Assembly (NCBI RefSeq): GCF_009765785.1
Contig: NZ_LMUT01000012.1
Span: 430,150-494,149, forward strand
Reading direction: 5' to 3'
Length of the DNA stretch: 64,000 nt
Source: Granulicella sp. L46
GTDB lineage: Bacteria; Acidobacteriota; Terriglobia; Terriglobales; Acidobacteriaceae
A program made the position numbers and the translations under genes. Shown here in pieces: positions 52,002 to 60,339 of this stretch. A model generated the notes under the pieces. It saw only the letters and a list, made by a program, of their open reading frames with translations. It did no database searches and had not been told where the DNA came from. Numbering within the stretch: the stretch's first letter is position 1; each line of letters opens with the position of its first letter.

Positions 52002-53150
52002 TTCAACAAGCTTTGCGCGCGCGATAGAACCCAGCAGGTGATCCACCCCATCCTCATAAGGCCGAGGCAATCCACCCTCCTGCAACGCCTCTACCGCCGC
52101 CGGCCCACTCCGGCTAAGTCGATCGCGTAAGTCCCTTGATTCATATAATCTTAGGACAGCATCCTTAATCTGTTCCACGCTAAACGCATCGATCAAAAGG
52201 CAATCCCGATCCGCCACTAAAAGCTCCGAAGCCCCGCAATTCCGAGTAGCCACCGAAGGCACCCCATTGGCCACCGCCTCAAACAAAGCCATGCCAAAAC
52301 CATCGTCCACACTAGGCAGAATGAATGCGTCGCACTCGGCGTAAAATGTACTAATATCAGGTACATAGCTAACCAGCTCAACGTTTGGAAGTTCGCTCAT
52401 CAACTGCTTGAGAAGGGGATAGCGGAACATCGCATCGCCCGTCCGAATCTTCAATTTCGCGTTCGGAAGCGCCAGTTCCTTCCACGCCTGGAGCAGGTAC
52501 AAGTAGCCCTTCCGCAGCGGCTGACCACCAACACACCCAAGCACAAACGTTGATCCTAAAGGCTTTGAATTCCTCGGAGAAACCTTCGACCGCCCATACA
52601 GTGGTGCCAACACGACCTTCTTCCGCAGATGATCAGGGAAGCTCCGCCGGCTGTAATCTGAGGGCGAGAGGATAAAGTCTGCCGTTTCATACTCTTCCAC
52701 CTGCCGCTCGATAAACCAGGGTGAATTCCTACGAAATTCACTCCCAACTTTTTTCGCTTCCTCGGCCATAACATCTTGCTGCACACGGATATCCGGGCAA
52801 GCACGGTCCAGTACAAAGGTGCCTCCCAAGCGCTGCGCGGCCTTGCCGCTAGCCAGGCTGGAGGTGGACGCACCCAGCAATAAGTCGCAATCCTTGAGTA
52901 CCTTAGCAGTCCAATGATCAAAAAAGGTTGAATCCAGCTCATCCAGCACCAAGGGTGTCCGCAGGTGGGTGAGGCCGCTAAACATAGCTACTGGCGCAGG
53001 GATCCATCGATTCATGACCTTCGGGTCGAAATTGCGCATTCGGCTGCGGGGCGTTGCGGTGTACAGGCAGACGTCGCATCCTCGCCGCACGAACGCGTTG
53101 GCAGGCAATTGATAATGAGCCTGTCTCCCGGTAGCAATAACGACCTTCAA
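51990..53150 (-). CDS. GT4-type glycosyltransferase
   Basis: A 386-residue GT-B glycosyltransferase. I prefer the TTG at 53150 (GAGG 8 bases upstream) because the family N-terminus is KVVIATGRQAHYQLPANAF; an ATG at 53213 would add 21 atypical residues. The C-terminal donor domain shows LGCVGGQPLRKGYLYLLQAW, then DAFILPSVDDGFGMALFEAV and VANGVPSVATRNCGASELL, the GT4 E-x7-E-type block. Donor and acceptor are unknown. Codon use is much less GC-biased than in the 20-40 kb region, and its 5' side is AT-rich, both fitting an acquired gene. It converges on and overlaps thiS. Confidence 0.86.
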   Translation of the reverse strand: MKVVIATGRQAHYQLPANAFVRRGCDVCLYTATPRSRMRNFDPKVMNRWIPAPVAMFSGLTHLRTPLVLDELDSTFFDHWTAKVLKDCDLLLGASTSSLASGKAAQRLGGTFVLDRACPDIRVQQDVMAEEAKKVGSEFRRNSPWFIERQVEEYETADFILSPSDYSRRSFPDHLRKKVVLAPLYGRSKVSPRNSKPLGSTFVLGCVGGQPLRKGYLYLLQAWKELALPNAKLKIRTGDAMFRYPLLKQLMSELPNVELVSYVPDISTFYAECDAFILPSVDDGFGMALFEAVANGVPSVATRNCGASELLVADRDCLLIDAFSVEQIKDAVLRLYESRDLRDRLSRSGPAAVEALQEGGLPRPYEDGVDHLLGSIARAKLVESAA

Positions 53151-53615
53151 AACTGCAACCTCACTATCTGGAAGGTTATCACCGCAGCGAAATTGATCCC
53201 GCCAGATCCACACATAAGGCCAGAACTAGCAGGGTAGGAGCAATAAACATCGTTAGTATACAGAATATGTGTTATCAGACATTCTATCAAAGAGCCTGCA
53301 ACATTTTGTTGTGCAGGTCATTCAAGCAAATTATGAAAGTTGTATCTCATCATGAAGTGGTCACCGCCCAAGCTTCTGGTTAATATTGCGAAAAACGGGG
53401 CCAGCCTTGATTTCGGTTGTTCGGAGCCAAGTCTTCCAGAGCAGATATCGGGCAAGTTCTCATGTCGACTCCGCGACTAATCGAGACGTCTCTTCCCTTT
53501 CCACAAAATTCGTCTCTAAGGGAGGAATTTTGATCTCTACGCCCTTCTGACTCCATTCGATATGTTCGACGTGTATGGCTTATCGACATTTGGAACCGGC
53601 GCGGATTTTCTGCGG
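53151..53615. other. AT-richer intergenic stretch, no gene supported
   Basis: Between the GT4 gene start and the stop of the first ADOP gene. It contains an AT-rich block (53240-53350), likely the promoter region of the GT4 gene, and an imperfect hairpin CCTGCAACA/TGTTGTGCAGG (53288-53316). No convincing coding signal was found on either strand. Confidence 0.5.
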
Positions 53616-56345
53616 CTATTCGGCGCGCAAGGCTTGCATCGGGTCGATTTTGGTGGCGCGCCTTGCGGGTAGCCATGCGGCGGCGATGGTCATTACAGAA
53701 ACGGCGGCAATTGCAATGGCGATAGCCGTCGGGTCGAGGGGACTTAACTCATAGAGCTGGCTCTTGAGAATGCGTGTGGAACTCAAGGCGACGGGCACAC
53801 CGAGAGCGAGTCCGAGAACCAACAGCAGAAGGCACTCTCGAAGGATCATCCAAAGCAGCATGTGAGATCGTGCTCCGAGGGCAAGACGGACTCCAAACTC
53901 ACTCGTGCGGCGGGCTACCGAATACGAAAGCAAGCCGTAGATCCCGATGCAGCCGAGGAAAACAGCGATGACTCCGAAGAAACTCGACAGCCGGGCAACC
54001 AGCGATTGCGTCGCAATGGAACCGTAGACCTGCTCTTCCAGACTGTCAACATTGTTGACCAGAATATTCGGGTTGACCTCAGCGATGGCGCGGCGCGTGC
54101 GCGAGATGATCTCCTGTTGATTTTCCCCGGGAACATAGCGAACCGCAAAGTTCCCGTAGAAGCCCGGATTTTGCGTGCAGGGGAAATAAGCGGCCATCAG
54201 CTTGTCTTCGGTGAGTGAGCCGTACTTGGCATCTTTGACGACGCCGATCACCTCCTTTTCGCCAGGATGGTCGGGAGTTTCTCCGATGCCGAAGCGGTGG
54301 CCGATCGGCGAACCGTTCGGAAAGAATCGACGCGCCATCGTCTCGTTGATAATCGCAACTTTATTGGACGTCTGCGTGTCCTGGGCAGTGAAGAGACGAC
54401 CCTCGACCAGCTGAATGCCCATGGTGGAGAAATATCCCTTGCCCGTAATGTTGAAGAGGACCTGGCCGTCGTTTGACTGCGTCCGCGGGATGCCCTGGAA
54501 GAGAACTTGGTCGGTCCATCCGCCTTGATTGAACGTGAAGAAGGCAAAGCCGTCAGCCTTTACGCCGGGGATGTCCTGCACACGGTCTTCGATCTGCTCC
54601 TGTAACTGGACAGAGCGTATCTCATCCGAAGTTCCATGCGGCAGATTGGCCGTGCTTGAGTCGAGCGAAAAGATAAGGACGTTCTGCTTGTCGAAGCCAG
54701 TCTCGATGTTCGACAGGTTGATAAGGCTGCGCACGAATAAACCGGCGACAACCAGCAGGATGACGGAGAGCGCAATCTGCCCCACGATCAGTGATCTCGC
54801 CAACGCTCCACGAGTTGAGGAAGAAGAACTACCACGCCCGTCCTTGAGCGCGGGGACGAACTCGAGTCCGGCTGCGCGGAATGCGGGCAACAGACCGAAC
54901 AGAAGCGCGGTTATCATCGTGGCGGCGAGCGTGAAGCCGAGCACGGGCAGATCGGGAGTCAGATTCAACGGAATTGGATTGGGACCTGGTGTGGCCATGC
55001 TCAGCAGCACAGCACTCGCCTTCCACGCCAACGCTACACCGGCTACCGCTCCCAGGAACGCAAGCAAGAGCGACTCGGTGAGCAGTTGCAGCACAATCCG
55101 GCTGCGTGATGCGCCCAGCGCTATGCGCATCGCGACTTCACGCGTCCGCGCCACGCCTCGCGCAAGAAGCATGTTCGCAATATTCGCACAGGCAATCAAA
55201 AGCACCACCGCGACAATGGCCATCAGAATCTTGAGCGGTACCGAGAACGCGTAACGCAGGAAAGAAACCCCGCGGCCTCCTGGATTCAGTTCGACACTGG
55301 CGTGTGCAAGCTCGTCGAGGTGCTGCCGCGAAGGTTGAGGCCCGAGGTAGCTGCGCAGAATCTGGTGGAAAAGTACATTGGTTTCGGCACTCGCCCGAGT
55401 TGCGGTCACACCGGGCTTTAGACGGCCGATGAGGTAGAGCGACTGGAAAAATTTACTGCCCAGTCCATCCGAACCAGGACGAGAGAATGCCTTCTCCATC
55501 GAAAGCGGAATCCACAGGTCGGTCGATTGGCCGACCGTATATCCGTAGAAGCCTGGACGTGCAACACCAACCAGCGTGTAGTCGTGCGACTGGATGCGGA
55601 TGGTTTTACCAAGCGCGGATGGGTCGCCATTGAATTGCCGCTGGAACCAGGAGTAACTGGCTACGGCGACCGGACCTGAGCCGTCGGCGCCATCGTCGGA
55701 TTCGCCAATGGTACGGCCCAGAAACGCTGGTACGCCAAGCACGGAGAAGTAACTGCCGGAGACAAGATTGACGTGGGCGGTCTGATACGCTCCCCCGCCA
55801 ATCGAAGCTTTGGTCGCAGACTGGCTGCTGTCTACCGCAGCGATTCCCGAAAACGAAGTAGCTTTCTGGCGAAGATCGTGAAAGAAGGGATAGGAGAACA
55901 GCCTCGTGCTCTCTTCGGGAATTGAGCTCGTGCTGCCCTGTGCCTGGCCATCCCCGAATAGAAACAACTCACTAGGCTTCTCCACCGGAAGCGGACGCAA
56001 CAGAAGCGCGTTGACCAGCGTGAAGATGGCGGTGTTGGCGCCGATGCCCAGCGTCAAGGAGAGGATGGCGATCGAGGTGAAGCCAGGCGACTTTCGAAGT
56101 TGCCGCACACCGTATCGGACATCCTGAAGTAGCGTTTCGAGCCACATCGTCCCTCGGCTCTGGCGACAATCCTCTTTGATTTTTTCGGTGCCACCGAACT
56201 CCAGGCGCGTCAGTCGGCGAGCTTCGATTTCGGAAATACCGGATTGCACCTTGTCGGAGACCTGCGAGTCGACGTGAAACTGGATTTCCTTGTCCAGATC
56301 ACGCTCCATTCGTCTTCGCGCGAATAGTCTTTGCAGCCAGCTCAT
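53616..56345 (-). CDS. ADOP-family orphan ABC permease (cassette 1)
   Basis: A 909-residue acidobacterial duplicated orphan permease (MacB/FtsX-type without its own ATPase). The N-terminal extension [20 protein letters not shown] is typical of ADOP. The first helix segment follows [20 protein letters not shown] and [20 protein letters not shown]. Periplasmic MacB-PCD domains sit in each half, and the FtsX block [24 protein letters not shown] appears as [20 protein letters not shown]. It ends with [19 protein letters not shown]. No Walker motifs are seen. Its ATG overlaps the PadR stop (ATGA), so the pair is coupled. Substrate is unknown. Confidence 0.93.
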   Translation of the reverse strand: MSWLQRLFARRRMERDLDKEIQFHVDSQVSDKVQSGISEIEARRLTRLEFGGTEKIKEDCRQSRGTMWLETLLQDVRYGVRQLRKSPGFTSIAILSLTLGIGANTAIFTLVNALLLRPLPVEKPSELFLFGDGQAQGSTSSIPEESTRLFSYPFFHDLRQKATSFSGIAAVDSSQSATKASIGGGAYQTAHVNLVSGSYFSVLGVPAFLGRTIGESDDGADGSGPVAVASYSWFQRQFNGDPSALGKTIRIQSHDYTLVGVARPGFYGYTVGQSTDLWIPLSMEKAFSRPGSDGLGSKFFQSLYLIGRLKPGVTATRASAETNVLFHQILRSYLGPQPSRQHLDELAHASVELNPGGRGVSFLRYAFSVPLKILMAIVAVVLLIACANIANMLLARGVARTREVAMRIALGASRSRIVLQLLTESLLLAFLGAVAGVALAWKASAVLLSMATPGPNPIPLNLTPDLPVLGFTLAATMITALLFGLLPAFRAAGLEFVPALKDGRGSSSSSTRGALARSLIVGQIALSVILLVVAGLFVRSLINLSNIETGFDKQNVLIFSLDSSTANLPHGTSDEIRSVQLQEQIEDRVQDIPGVKADGFAFFTFNQGGWTDQVLFQGIPRTQSNDGQVLFNITGKGYFSTMGIQLVEGRLFTAQDTQTSNKVAIINETMARRFFPNGSPIGHRFGIGETPDHPGEKEVIGVVKDAKYGSLTEDKLMAAYFPCTQNPGFYGNFAVRYVPGENQQEIISRTRRAIAEVNPNILVNNVDSLEEQVYGSIATQSLVARLSSFFGVIAVFLGCIGIYGLLSYSVARRTSEFGVRLALGARSHMLLWMILRECLLLLVLGLALGVPVALSSTRILKSQLYELSPLDPTAIAIAIAAVSVMTIAAAWLPARRATKIDPMQALRAE

Positions 56346-56692
56346 GAAAGTCCCTCCAGAGTGCCCTTAAGAATGAGCCCGACAACATCGGTGAGGCGCT
56401 TCCAGTTCTCAGTCTCAACCTCAAGATGCGCTCGGCCCTTGACCGTCAGTTCGTAGAACTTGGCTTCACGCCCTGTTTCGGACAATTCCCAGTTCGAAGC
56501 CAGCAGCTTTTTGTATTCGAGCCGATGAAGAGCGGGATAAAGGGATCCTTGTTGCACCTGCAAAGCCTCGCGAGACATTTGCTGAATTCTTTGCGCGATG
56601 GCGTAACCGTGAATGGGTCCAAGCGCAACCACCCTCATGATCAGGAGATCGAGGGTTCCCTGCGGGAGATCGAATTTGTCTTGTGTCTTCAT
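56342..56692 (-). CDS. PadR-family transcriptional regulator (cassette 1)
   Basis: A 116-residue winged-helix repressor of the acidobacterial PadR kind that accompanies ADOP genes. Family pattern: [60 protein letters not shown] and [20 protein letters not shown]. It is expressed with the permease gene by ATGA overlap. Its likely operator, an 8-base inverted repeat at 56701-56731, is directly upstream. The ligand is unknown, and the pairing suggests that the regulator senses the exported compound or envelope stress. Confidence 0.93.
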   Translation of the reverse strand: MKTQDKFDLPQGTLDLLIMRVVALGPIHGYAIAQRIQQMSREALQVQQGSLYPALHRLEYKKLLASNWELSETGREAKFYELTVKGRAHLEVETENWKRLTDVVGLILKGTLEGLS

Positions 56693-56700
56693 GCCTATGA

Positions 56701-56731
56701 CTTCTACATATACCCCGTGGACGTGTAGAAG
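56701..56731. promoter_or_regulatory. PadR operator candidate, cassette 1
   Basis: Perfect arms CTTCTACA (56701-56708) and TGTAGAAG (56724-56731) with a 15-base spacer, 9 bases before the PadR start on the minus strand. The half-site CTACA also occurs in the cassette 2 operator. Confidence 0.65.
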
Positions 56732-56775
56732 GTCAAGGCGTTGATTTGGAGCCCAAGCCTTACGGTGTAAACACT

Positions 56776-59379
56776 CTACTCCGACCGCAGTGCCACCATC
56801 GGGTCGATCCGGGCGGCCCTCCGCGCCGGTAAATATCCCGCCACAAACGCCACTCCTAACAGCAGCACGGCCACCCCCACAAACGTCACCGGATCAGTAG
56901 GCTCCGTTCCAAACAGCATCGTACTGATCGTCTTCGCCACCACAAACGACGCCACCGTCCCGACCGCGATTCCAATCACCGCCATCCGCAGCGTCCTCGA
57001 GATCACGCCCATCTGCACCCGTTCCCGCGTGGCGCCCAACGCCATGCGTACACCAATCTCTTGCGTCTGTCGCGTCACGGCGTACGAGATCACGCCATAA
57101 ATTCCCAACGAAGCCAGCAGCAATCCAAGCCCTGCAAAAATTCCCACCAGCACCGCAAAGAACCGGCGCGGTGAGGTCGAGTGATCCACCACGCTATCGA
57201 GCGTCCGGAAGGTTGTCGCCGGCTGTCCCGGATTCATCGACCGCAGCGTACTCATCACGCTCGGAGCAAGTGAATCCAGCGGCAGGGATGACCGCACGAT
57301 CAGGAGCTGATCCGCAAGGTCATTGCTCTGCGTCACAGGTACATACACCTGCGGGGTCGACGCCTTCTCTACGCTGCTCTCAGGCACGTTAGCCACCACG
57401 CCGATCACAGTCGTCTCACCCCGCCCCACTCCTACGGCGATCTTGCCTACTGGATTCTGCCCCGGCCAATCGCGCTTCGCCGTCGCTTCATTGATCAGGA
57501 TCACTTGGGTCCCCTTCAGCGCGTCTGTCCACGCAAAATCGCGCCCCGCGACTATGCGGATTCCCATCGCGCGAAAAAATCCCGGCGAAACCACGCTCAC
57601 ATAAATATCGTTATTCCAATCAGGTGGGTACGTCCTACCCTTCGCCTGCAATCCCCAACTGCGATTGCGATCTAGGGGCAACGAATCCGTAAATGCTGTT
57701 GCCTCTACTCCAGGTAAATCACCCACGCGCCGCACCATCTCATGAAGCACCTCGCCGCGTTGCTCATCCGTAGTCGCGTTGAAGGTAATCGGCAGAGCGG
57801 CTGTATGGCTCGGCTGAAATCCAAGGTCTACGTCCATCACTTTCAAAAAGCTGCGCAGCAACAGTCCTGCGCCTACCAACAACACGCAAGCCAGTGCAAT
57901 CTCGCTCACCACCAGCGTTGACCGTATCCGTTGGTGCTTCCGCCCTGCACTCGTGCCGTGACCAGAGTCTTTCAGTGTCTCCTGCAGATTGATGCCCGAG
58001 ACCCGCACCGCAGGCACAATCCCGAACAGCACAGCCGCGACCATGGCAATCGCCAGCGTCCACAGAAGCGACGCCGTATCGATGCGCACCTCGCTCAGCA
58101 ACGGCAGCGCCAGCGACCCCTGGTGCGCGAGGTACATCACCGCTGCAAACGCCAATCCCAATCCAAGCAAGGCCCCCGCAGAAGACAGCAACAGACTCTC
58201 CGTTAGCAACTGCCTTACGATGCGCCCGCGTCCTGCTCCCAATGCCGTACGCATGGCGAATTCCTTGCTCCGTCCCGCAGCACGCGCCATCAGCAGATTG
58301 GAAAGGTTGACACACACAATCAAAAGGATCATCCCCACCGCACACCACAGCACGATGAGCGAACGCCGCAGCTCTCCACTCACATGTTCCTTCAGTCCGG
58401 TTATCACCGTGTTGGCGTCGCTCGCCCAGTTCTGCGTTTTCAGCGCATCGCGCATCTGTGGAAACAGCACCGACACCTCGGCCTGCGCCTGGGCCGGTGT
58501 CACACCCGGCTTCAATCGGCCAACCAGCGAAAACATATGGCCGTAGTTGCGCACATCGTAAGGATGGATCGCCCGCACCAAGTCGGTCTTTGTCCCCGGC
58601 GCAAAGACCGATCCAAAATCGAAGCTCGGCGGCAACACTCCCACCACCGTCACCGGCATATTGTCGAGCGTGATCGAGCGCCCTACGATCGACTGATCGC
58701 CATGAAATTGAGTTTTCCAGTACGGATAGGTCAGCAACGCCACAGAAGCGCTGCCCGGCAGCGCCTCCTGCGCCGTAAAGTCTCTGCCCAGCATTGGCTG
58801 TATGCCCAGCGTCTGCAAAAAATCCGCCATCACCCATACGCCGGCCACCGGCTTCGGTTCACCATAGCCCGTTAGCTTGAAGTCGGGCGCGCGAAATGGC
58901 ACGAATCCGGCCACTGCACGGAACGACTGGTTATGATCACGAAACGCCTCATACGAATCGGTGCGGTAGGTCACGTCCGACAAGCCACCCACTCCCCCGC
59001 CACCGGCAATCCATGCCAATTCCTGCGAATGATCGAACGGCAGCGGCCGCAACAATACCGTGTTGACTACGCTGAACACTACTACGTTCGCTCCGATCCC
59101 CAGCGCCAAAATCAGGATCGCCACCGCTGCAAAGCTACGTTCGCGCTTCAGCGTCCGCCACGTGTAGCGCAGGTCTTGCATTAGGTTCTCCATGCGCAGC
59201 CATCCCCACCGCTCGCGTGTTACATCCGCAACCAAAGGCACATTCCCGAACTCACGCATCGCATCTCTCCTTGCGTCTTCAGGTGTCGCGCCCGCAGCCA
59301 CGCGGTCCGCCGCCGCCATTCGCAGATGACTTTCAATCTCCTCGTTCAACTCTTTCTTGCGTCCGTCGAACAGGCTCAC
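56776..59379 (-). CDS. ADOP-family orphan ABC permease (cassette 2)
   Basis: An 867-residue relative of the other two ADOP proteins: short N-terminal region FDGRKKELNEEIESHLRMAA and FGNVPLVADVTRERWGWLRM, then LRYTWRTLKRERSFAAVAIL and LALGIGANVVVFSVVNTVLL, two MacB-type periplasmic parts, FtsX segment LLIVCVNLSNLLMARAAGRS and terminus YLPARRAARIDPMVALRSE. No ATPase. It starts with a GTG overlapping the PadR stop (GTGA). Sequence is clearly divergent from cassette 1, so the cassettes are old paralogues rather than a recent tandem duplication. Confidence 0.93.
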   Translation of the reverse strand: MSLFDGRKKELNEEIESHLRMAAADRVAAGATPEDARRDAMREFGNVPLVADVTRERWGWLRMENLMQDLRYTWRTLKRERSFAAVAILILALGIGANVVVFSVVNTVLLRPLPFDHSQELAWIAGGGGVGGLSDVTYRTDSYEAFRDHNQSFRAVAGFVPFRAPDFKLTGYGEPKPVAGVWVMADFLQTLGIQPMLGRDFTAQEALPGSASVALLTYPYWKTQFHGDQSIVGRSITLDNMPVTVVGVLPPSFDFGSVFAPGTKTDLVRAIHPYDVRNYGHMFSLVGRLKPGVTPAQAQAEVSVLFPQMRDALKTQNWASDANTVITGLKEHVSGELRRSLIVLWCAVGMILLIVCVNLSNLLMARAAGRSKEFAMRTALGAGRGRIVRQLLTESLLLSSAGALLGLGLAFAAVMYLAHQGSLALPLLSEVRIDTASLLWTLAIAMVAAVLFGIVPAVRVSGINLQETLKDSGHGTSAGRKHQRIRSTLVVSEIALACVLLVGAGLLLRSFLKVMDVDLGFQPSHTAALPITFNATTDEQRGEVLHEMVRRVGDLPGVEATAFTDSLPLDRNRSWGLQAKGRTYPPDWNNDIYVSVVSPGFFRAMGIRIVAGRDFAWTDALKGTQVILINEATAKRDWPGQNPVGKIAVGVGRGETTVIGVVANVPESSVEKASTPQVYVPVTQSNDLADQLLIVRSSLPLDSLAPSVMSTLRSMNPGQPATTFRTLDSVVDHSTSPRRFFAVLVGIFAGLGLLLASLGIYGVISYAVTRQTQEIGVRMALGATRERVQMGVISRTLRMAVIGIAVGTVASFVVAKTISTMLFGTEPTDPVTFVGVAVLLLGVAFVAGYLPARRAARIDPMVALRSE

Positions 59380-59732
59380 AGCGCACTCTCCTTCGCGCTC
59401 ATAATTGCTTCTATGGTCGCGACCATTTTTCCCCAGCGCTCATAGTCGTTTGCAAGGTGCTTTTTCCCCAGCATCGTGATCTTGTAGAACTTCGCCCGCT
59501 GGTTCGCATCACTCTTCTTCCACTCCGCCGAGACCCAGCCTGCCCGCTCAAGCCGGTGCAGCGCCGGATACAGCGACCCCGTCTCCACCTGCAGCACCTC
59601 ATTCGAACTCACCCGAATCGCCTGACTGATCCCATACCCGTGCTGTTCGCCCCACTGCAGCGTCTTCAACACCAACATGTCCAACGTTCCCTGCACTAAC
59701 TCAATGCGGTTCTGATAAGCACTCTTCGCCAT
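59376..59732 (-). CDS. PadR-family transcriptional regulator (cassette 2)
   Basis: A 118-residue PadR regulator from the ATG at 59732, which has GAGG about 10 bases upstream. Family pattern: [60 protein letters not shown] and ANQRAKFYKITMLGKKHLAN. It overlaps the GTG of its permease by four bases. A palindrome of 9-base arms (59745-59768) lies 12 bases in front of its start, so autoregulation is probable. Confidence 0.93.
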   Translation of the reverse strand: MAKSAYQNRIELVQGTLDMLVLKTLQWGEQHGYGISQAIRVSSNEVLQVETGSLYPALHRLERAGWVSAEWKKSDANQRAKFYKITMLGKKHLANDYERWGKMVATIEAIMSAKESAL

Positions 59733-59744
59733 AGGCCGTAGATC

Positions 59745-59768
59745 CTCTACATCCTTCAAGATGTAGAG
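59745..59768. promoter_or_regulatory. PadR operator candidate, cassette 2
   Basis: Perfect inverted repeat CTCTACATC-6-GATGTAGAG in front of the minus-strand PadR gene, with a third half-site TCTACA at 59771-59776. The CTACAT/ATGTAG core matches known PadR-type operators and the cassette 1 site. Confidence 0.75.
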
Positions 59769-59888
59769 AATCTACACCATTGAAAGAGTGTCGGCAAATA
59801 TTTTTCAACTGCTGGCTTGGCTGAGCATGATGGGCCCGCGGCGGATGCGATGATCTGGCACGGACAGCGCTAGGAGTTGGTGAAATAT

Positions 59889-59940
59889 TCCTCTTGACAG
59901 ACAAGAGGAACTGTATTCTCCTCTTGTCTATCAAGAGGAG
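59889..59940. promoter_or_regulatory. Double palindromic operator of cassette 3
   Basis: Two inverted repeats: TCCTCTTG-5-CAAGAGGA (59889-59909) and CTCCTCTTG-5-CAAGAGGAG (59918-59940), centres 30 bases apart. A TTGACA hexamer lies inside the first, and the right arm of the second holds the GAGGAG ribosome-binding sequence of the PadR gene, so a bound repressor could block both transcription and translation. Confidence 0.8.
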
Positions 59941-59949
59941 GCCAACGTC

Positions 59950-60309
59950 TTGCCTGCCAAACCAGATGAAGTAAGCCGGAATACCCCAATATCTCGCGAC
60001 ATGGTCCAGGGGACAATGGAAATGCTCATTCTGAAGACCCTGGACCTTGAGCCGATGCACGGTTACGGTGTTGCTCTGCGCATCGAGCAGATCAGCCAGG
60101 GAGTATTCCGCGTGAACCCCGGCTCGCTATTGCCGGCGCTCAGCCGTATGGAACGAGCGGACCACGTCAGGTCTGAATGGCGCGTGACCGAGAACAATCG
60201 ACGCGCGAAGTACTACATGCTCACCGCCAAGGGCCGCAAAGCTCTTTCCACTGAAACACGACAATGGCAGAGACAGATAGAGGCAATCTCGCGCATCCTC
60301 GAAGCATAA
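59950..60309 (+). CDS. PadR-family transcriptional regulator (cassette 3)
   Basis: A 119-residue PadR regulator on the plus strand, TTG start at 59950 with GAGGAGG 8 bases upstream. Pattern: SRDMVQGTMEMLILKTLDLE, MHGYGVALRIEQISQGVFRV, NPGSLLPALSRMERADHVRS and NNRRAKYYMLTAKGRKALST. Its DNA-recognition helix and operator both differ from cassettes 1 and 2. It is divergent from cassette 2 across 217 bases that carry the operators of both. Confidence 0.92.
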   Translation: MPAKPDEVSRNTPISRDMVQGTMEMLILKTLDLEPMHGYGVALRIEQISQGVFRVNPGSLLPALSRMERADHVRSEWRVTENNRRAKYYMLTAKGRKALSTETRQWQRQIEAISRILEA

Positions 60310-60339
60310 TCGAGGCGGAAATAGTATGGGAGGAAGTCA

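Noticed and set aside
53380-53676. A 98-codon minus-strand frame between the GT4 and ADOP genes
   Set aside because: It runs into the permease end in another frame and shows no protein-like pattern.
57764-58837. A 357-codon alternative frame inside the cassette 2 permease
   Set aside because: Same strand, different frame. It is rich in Gly, Ala and Arg without any domain, while the ADOP frame carries all family motifs.
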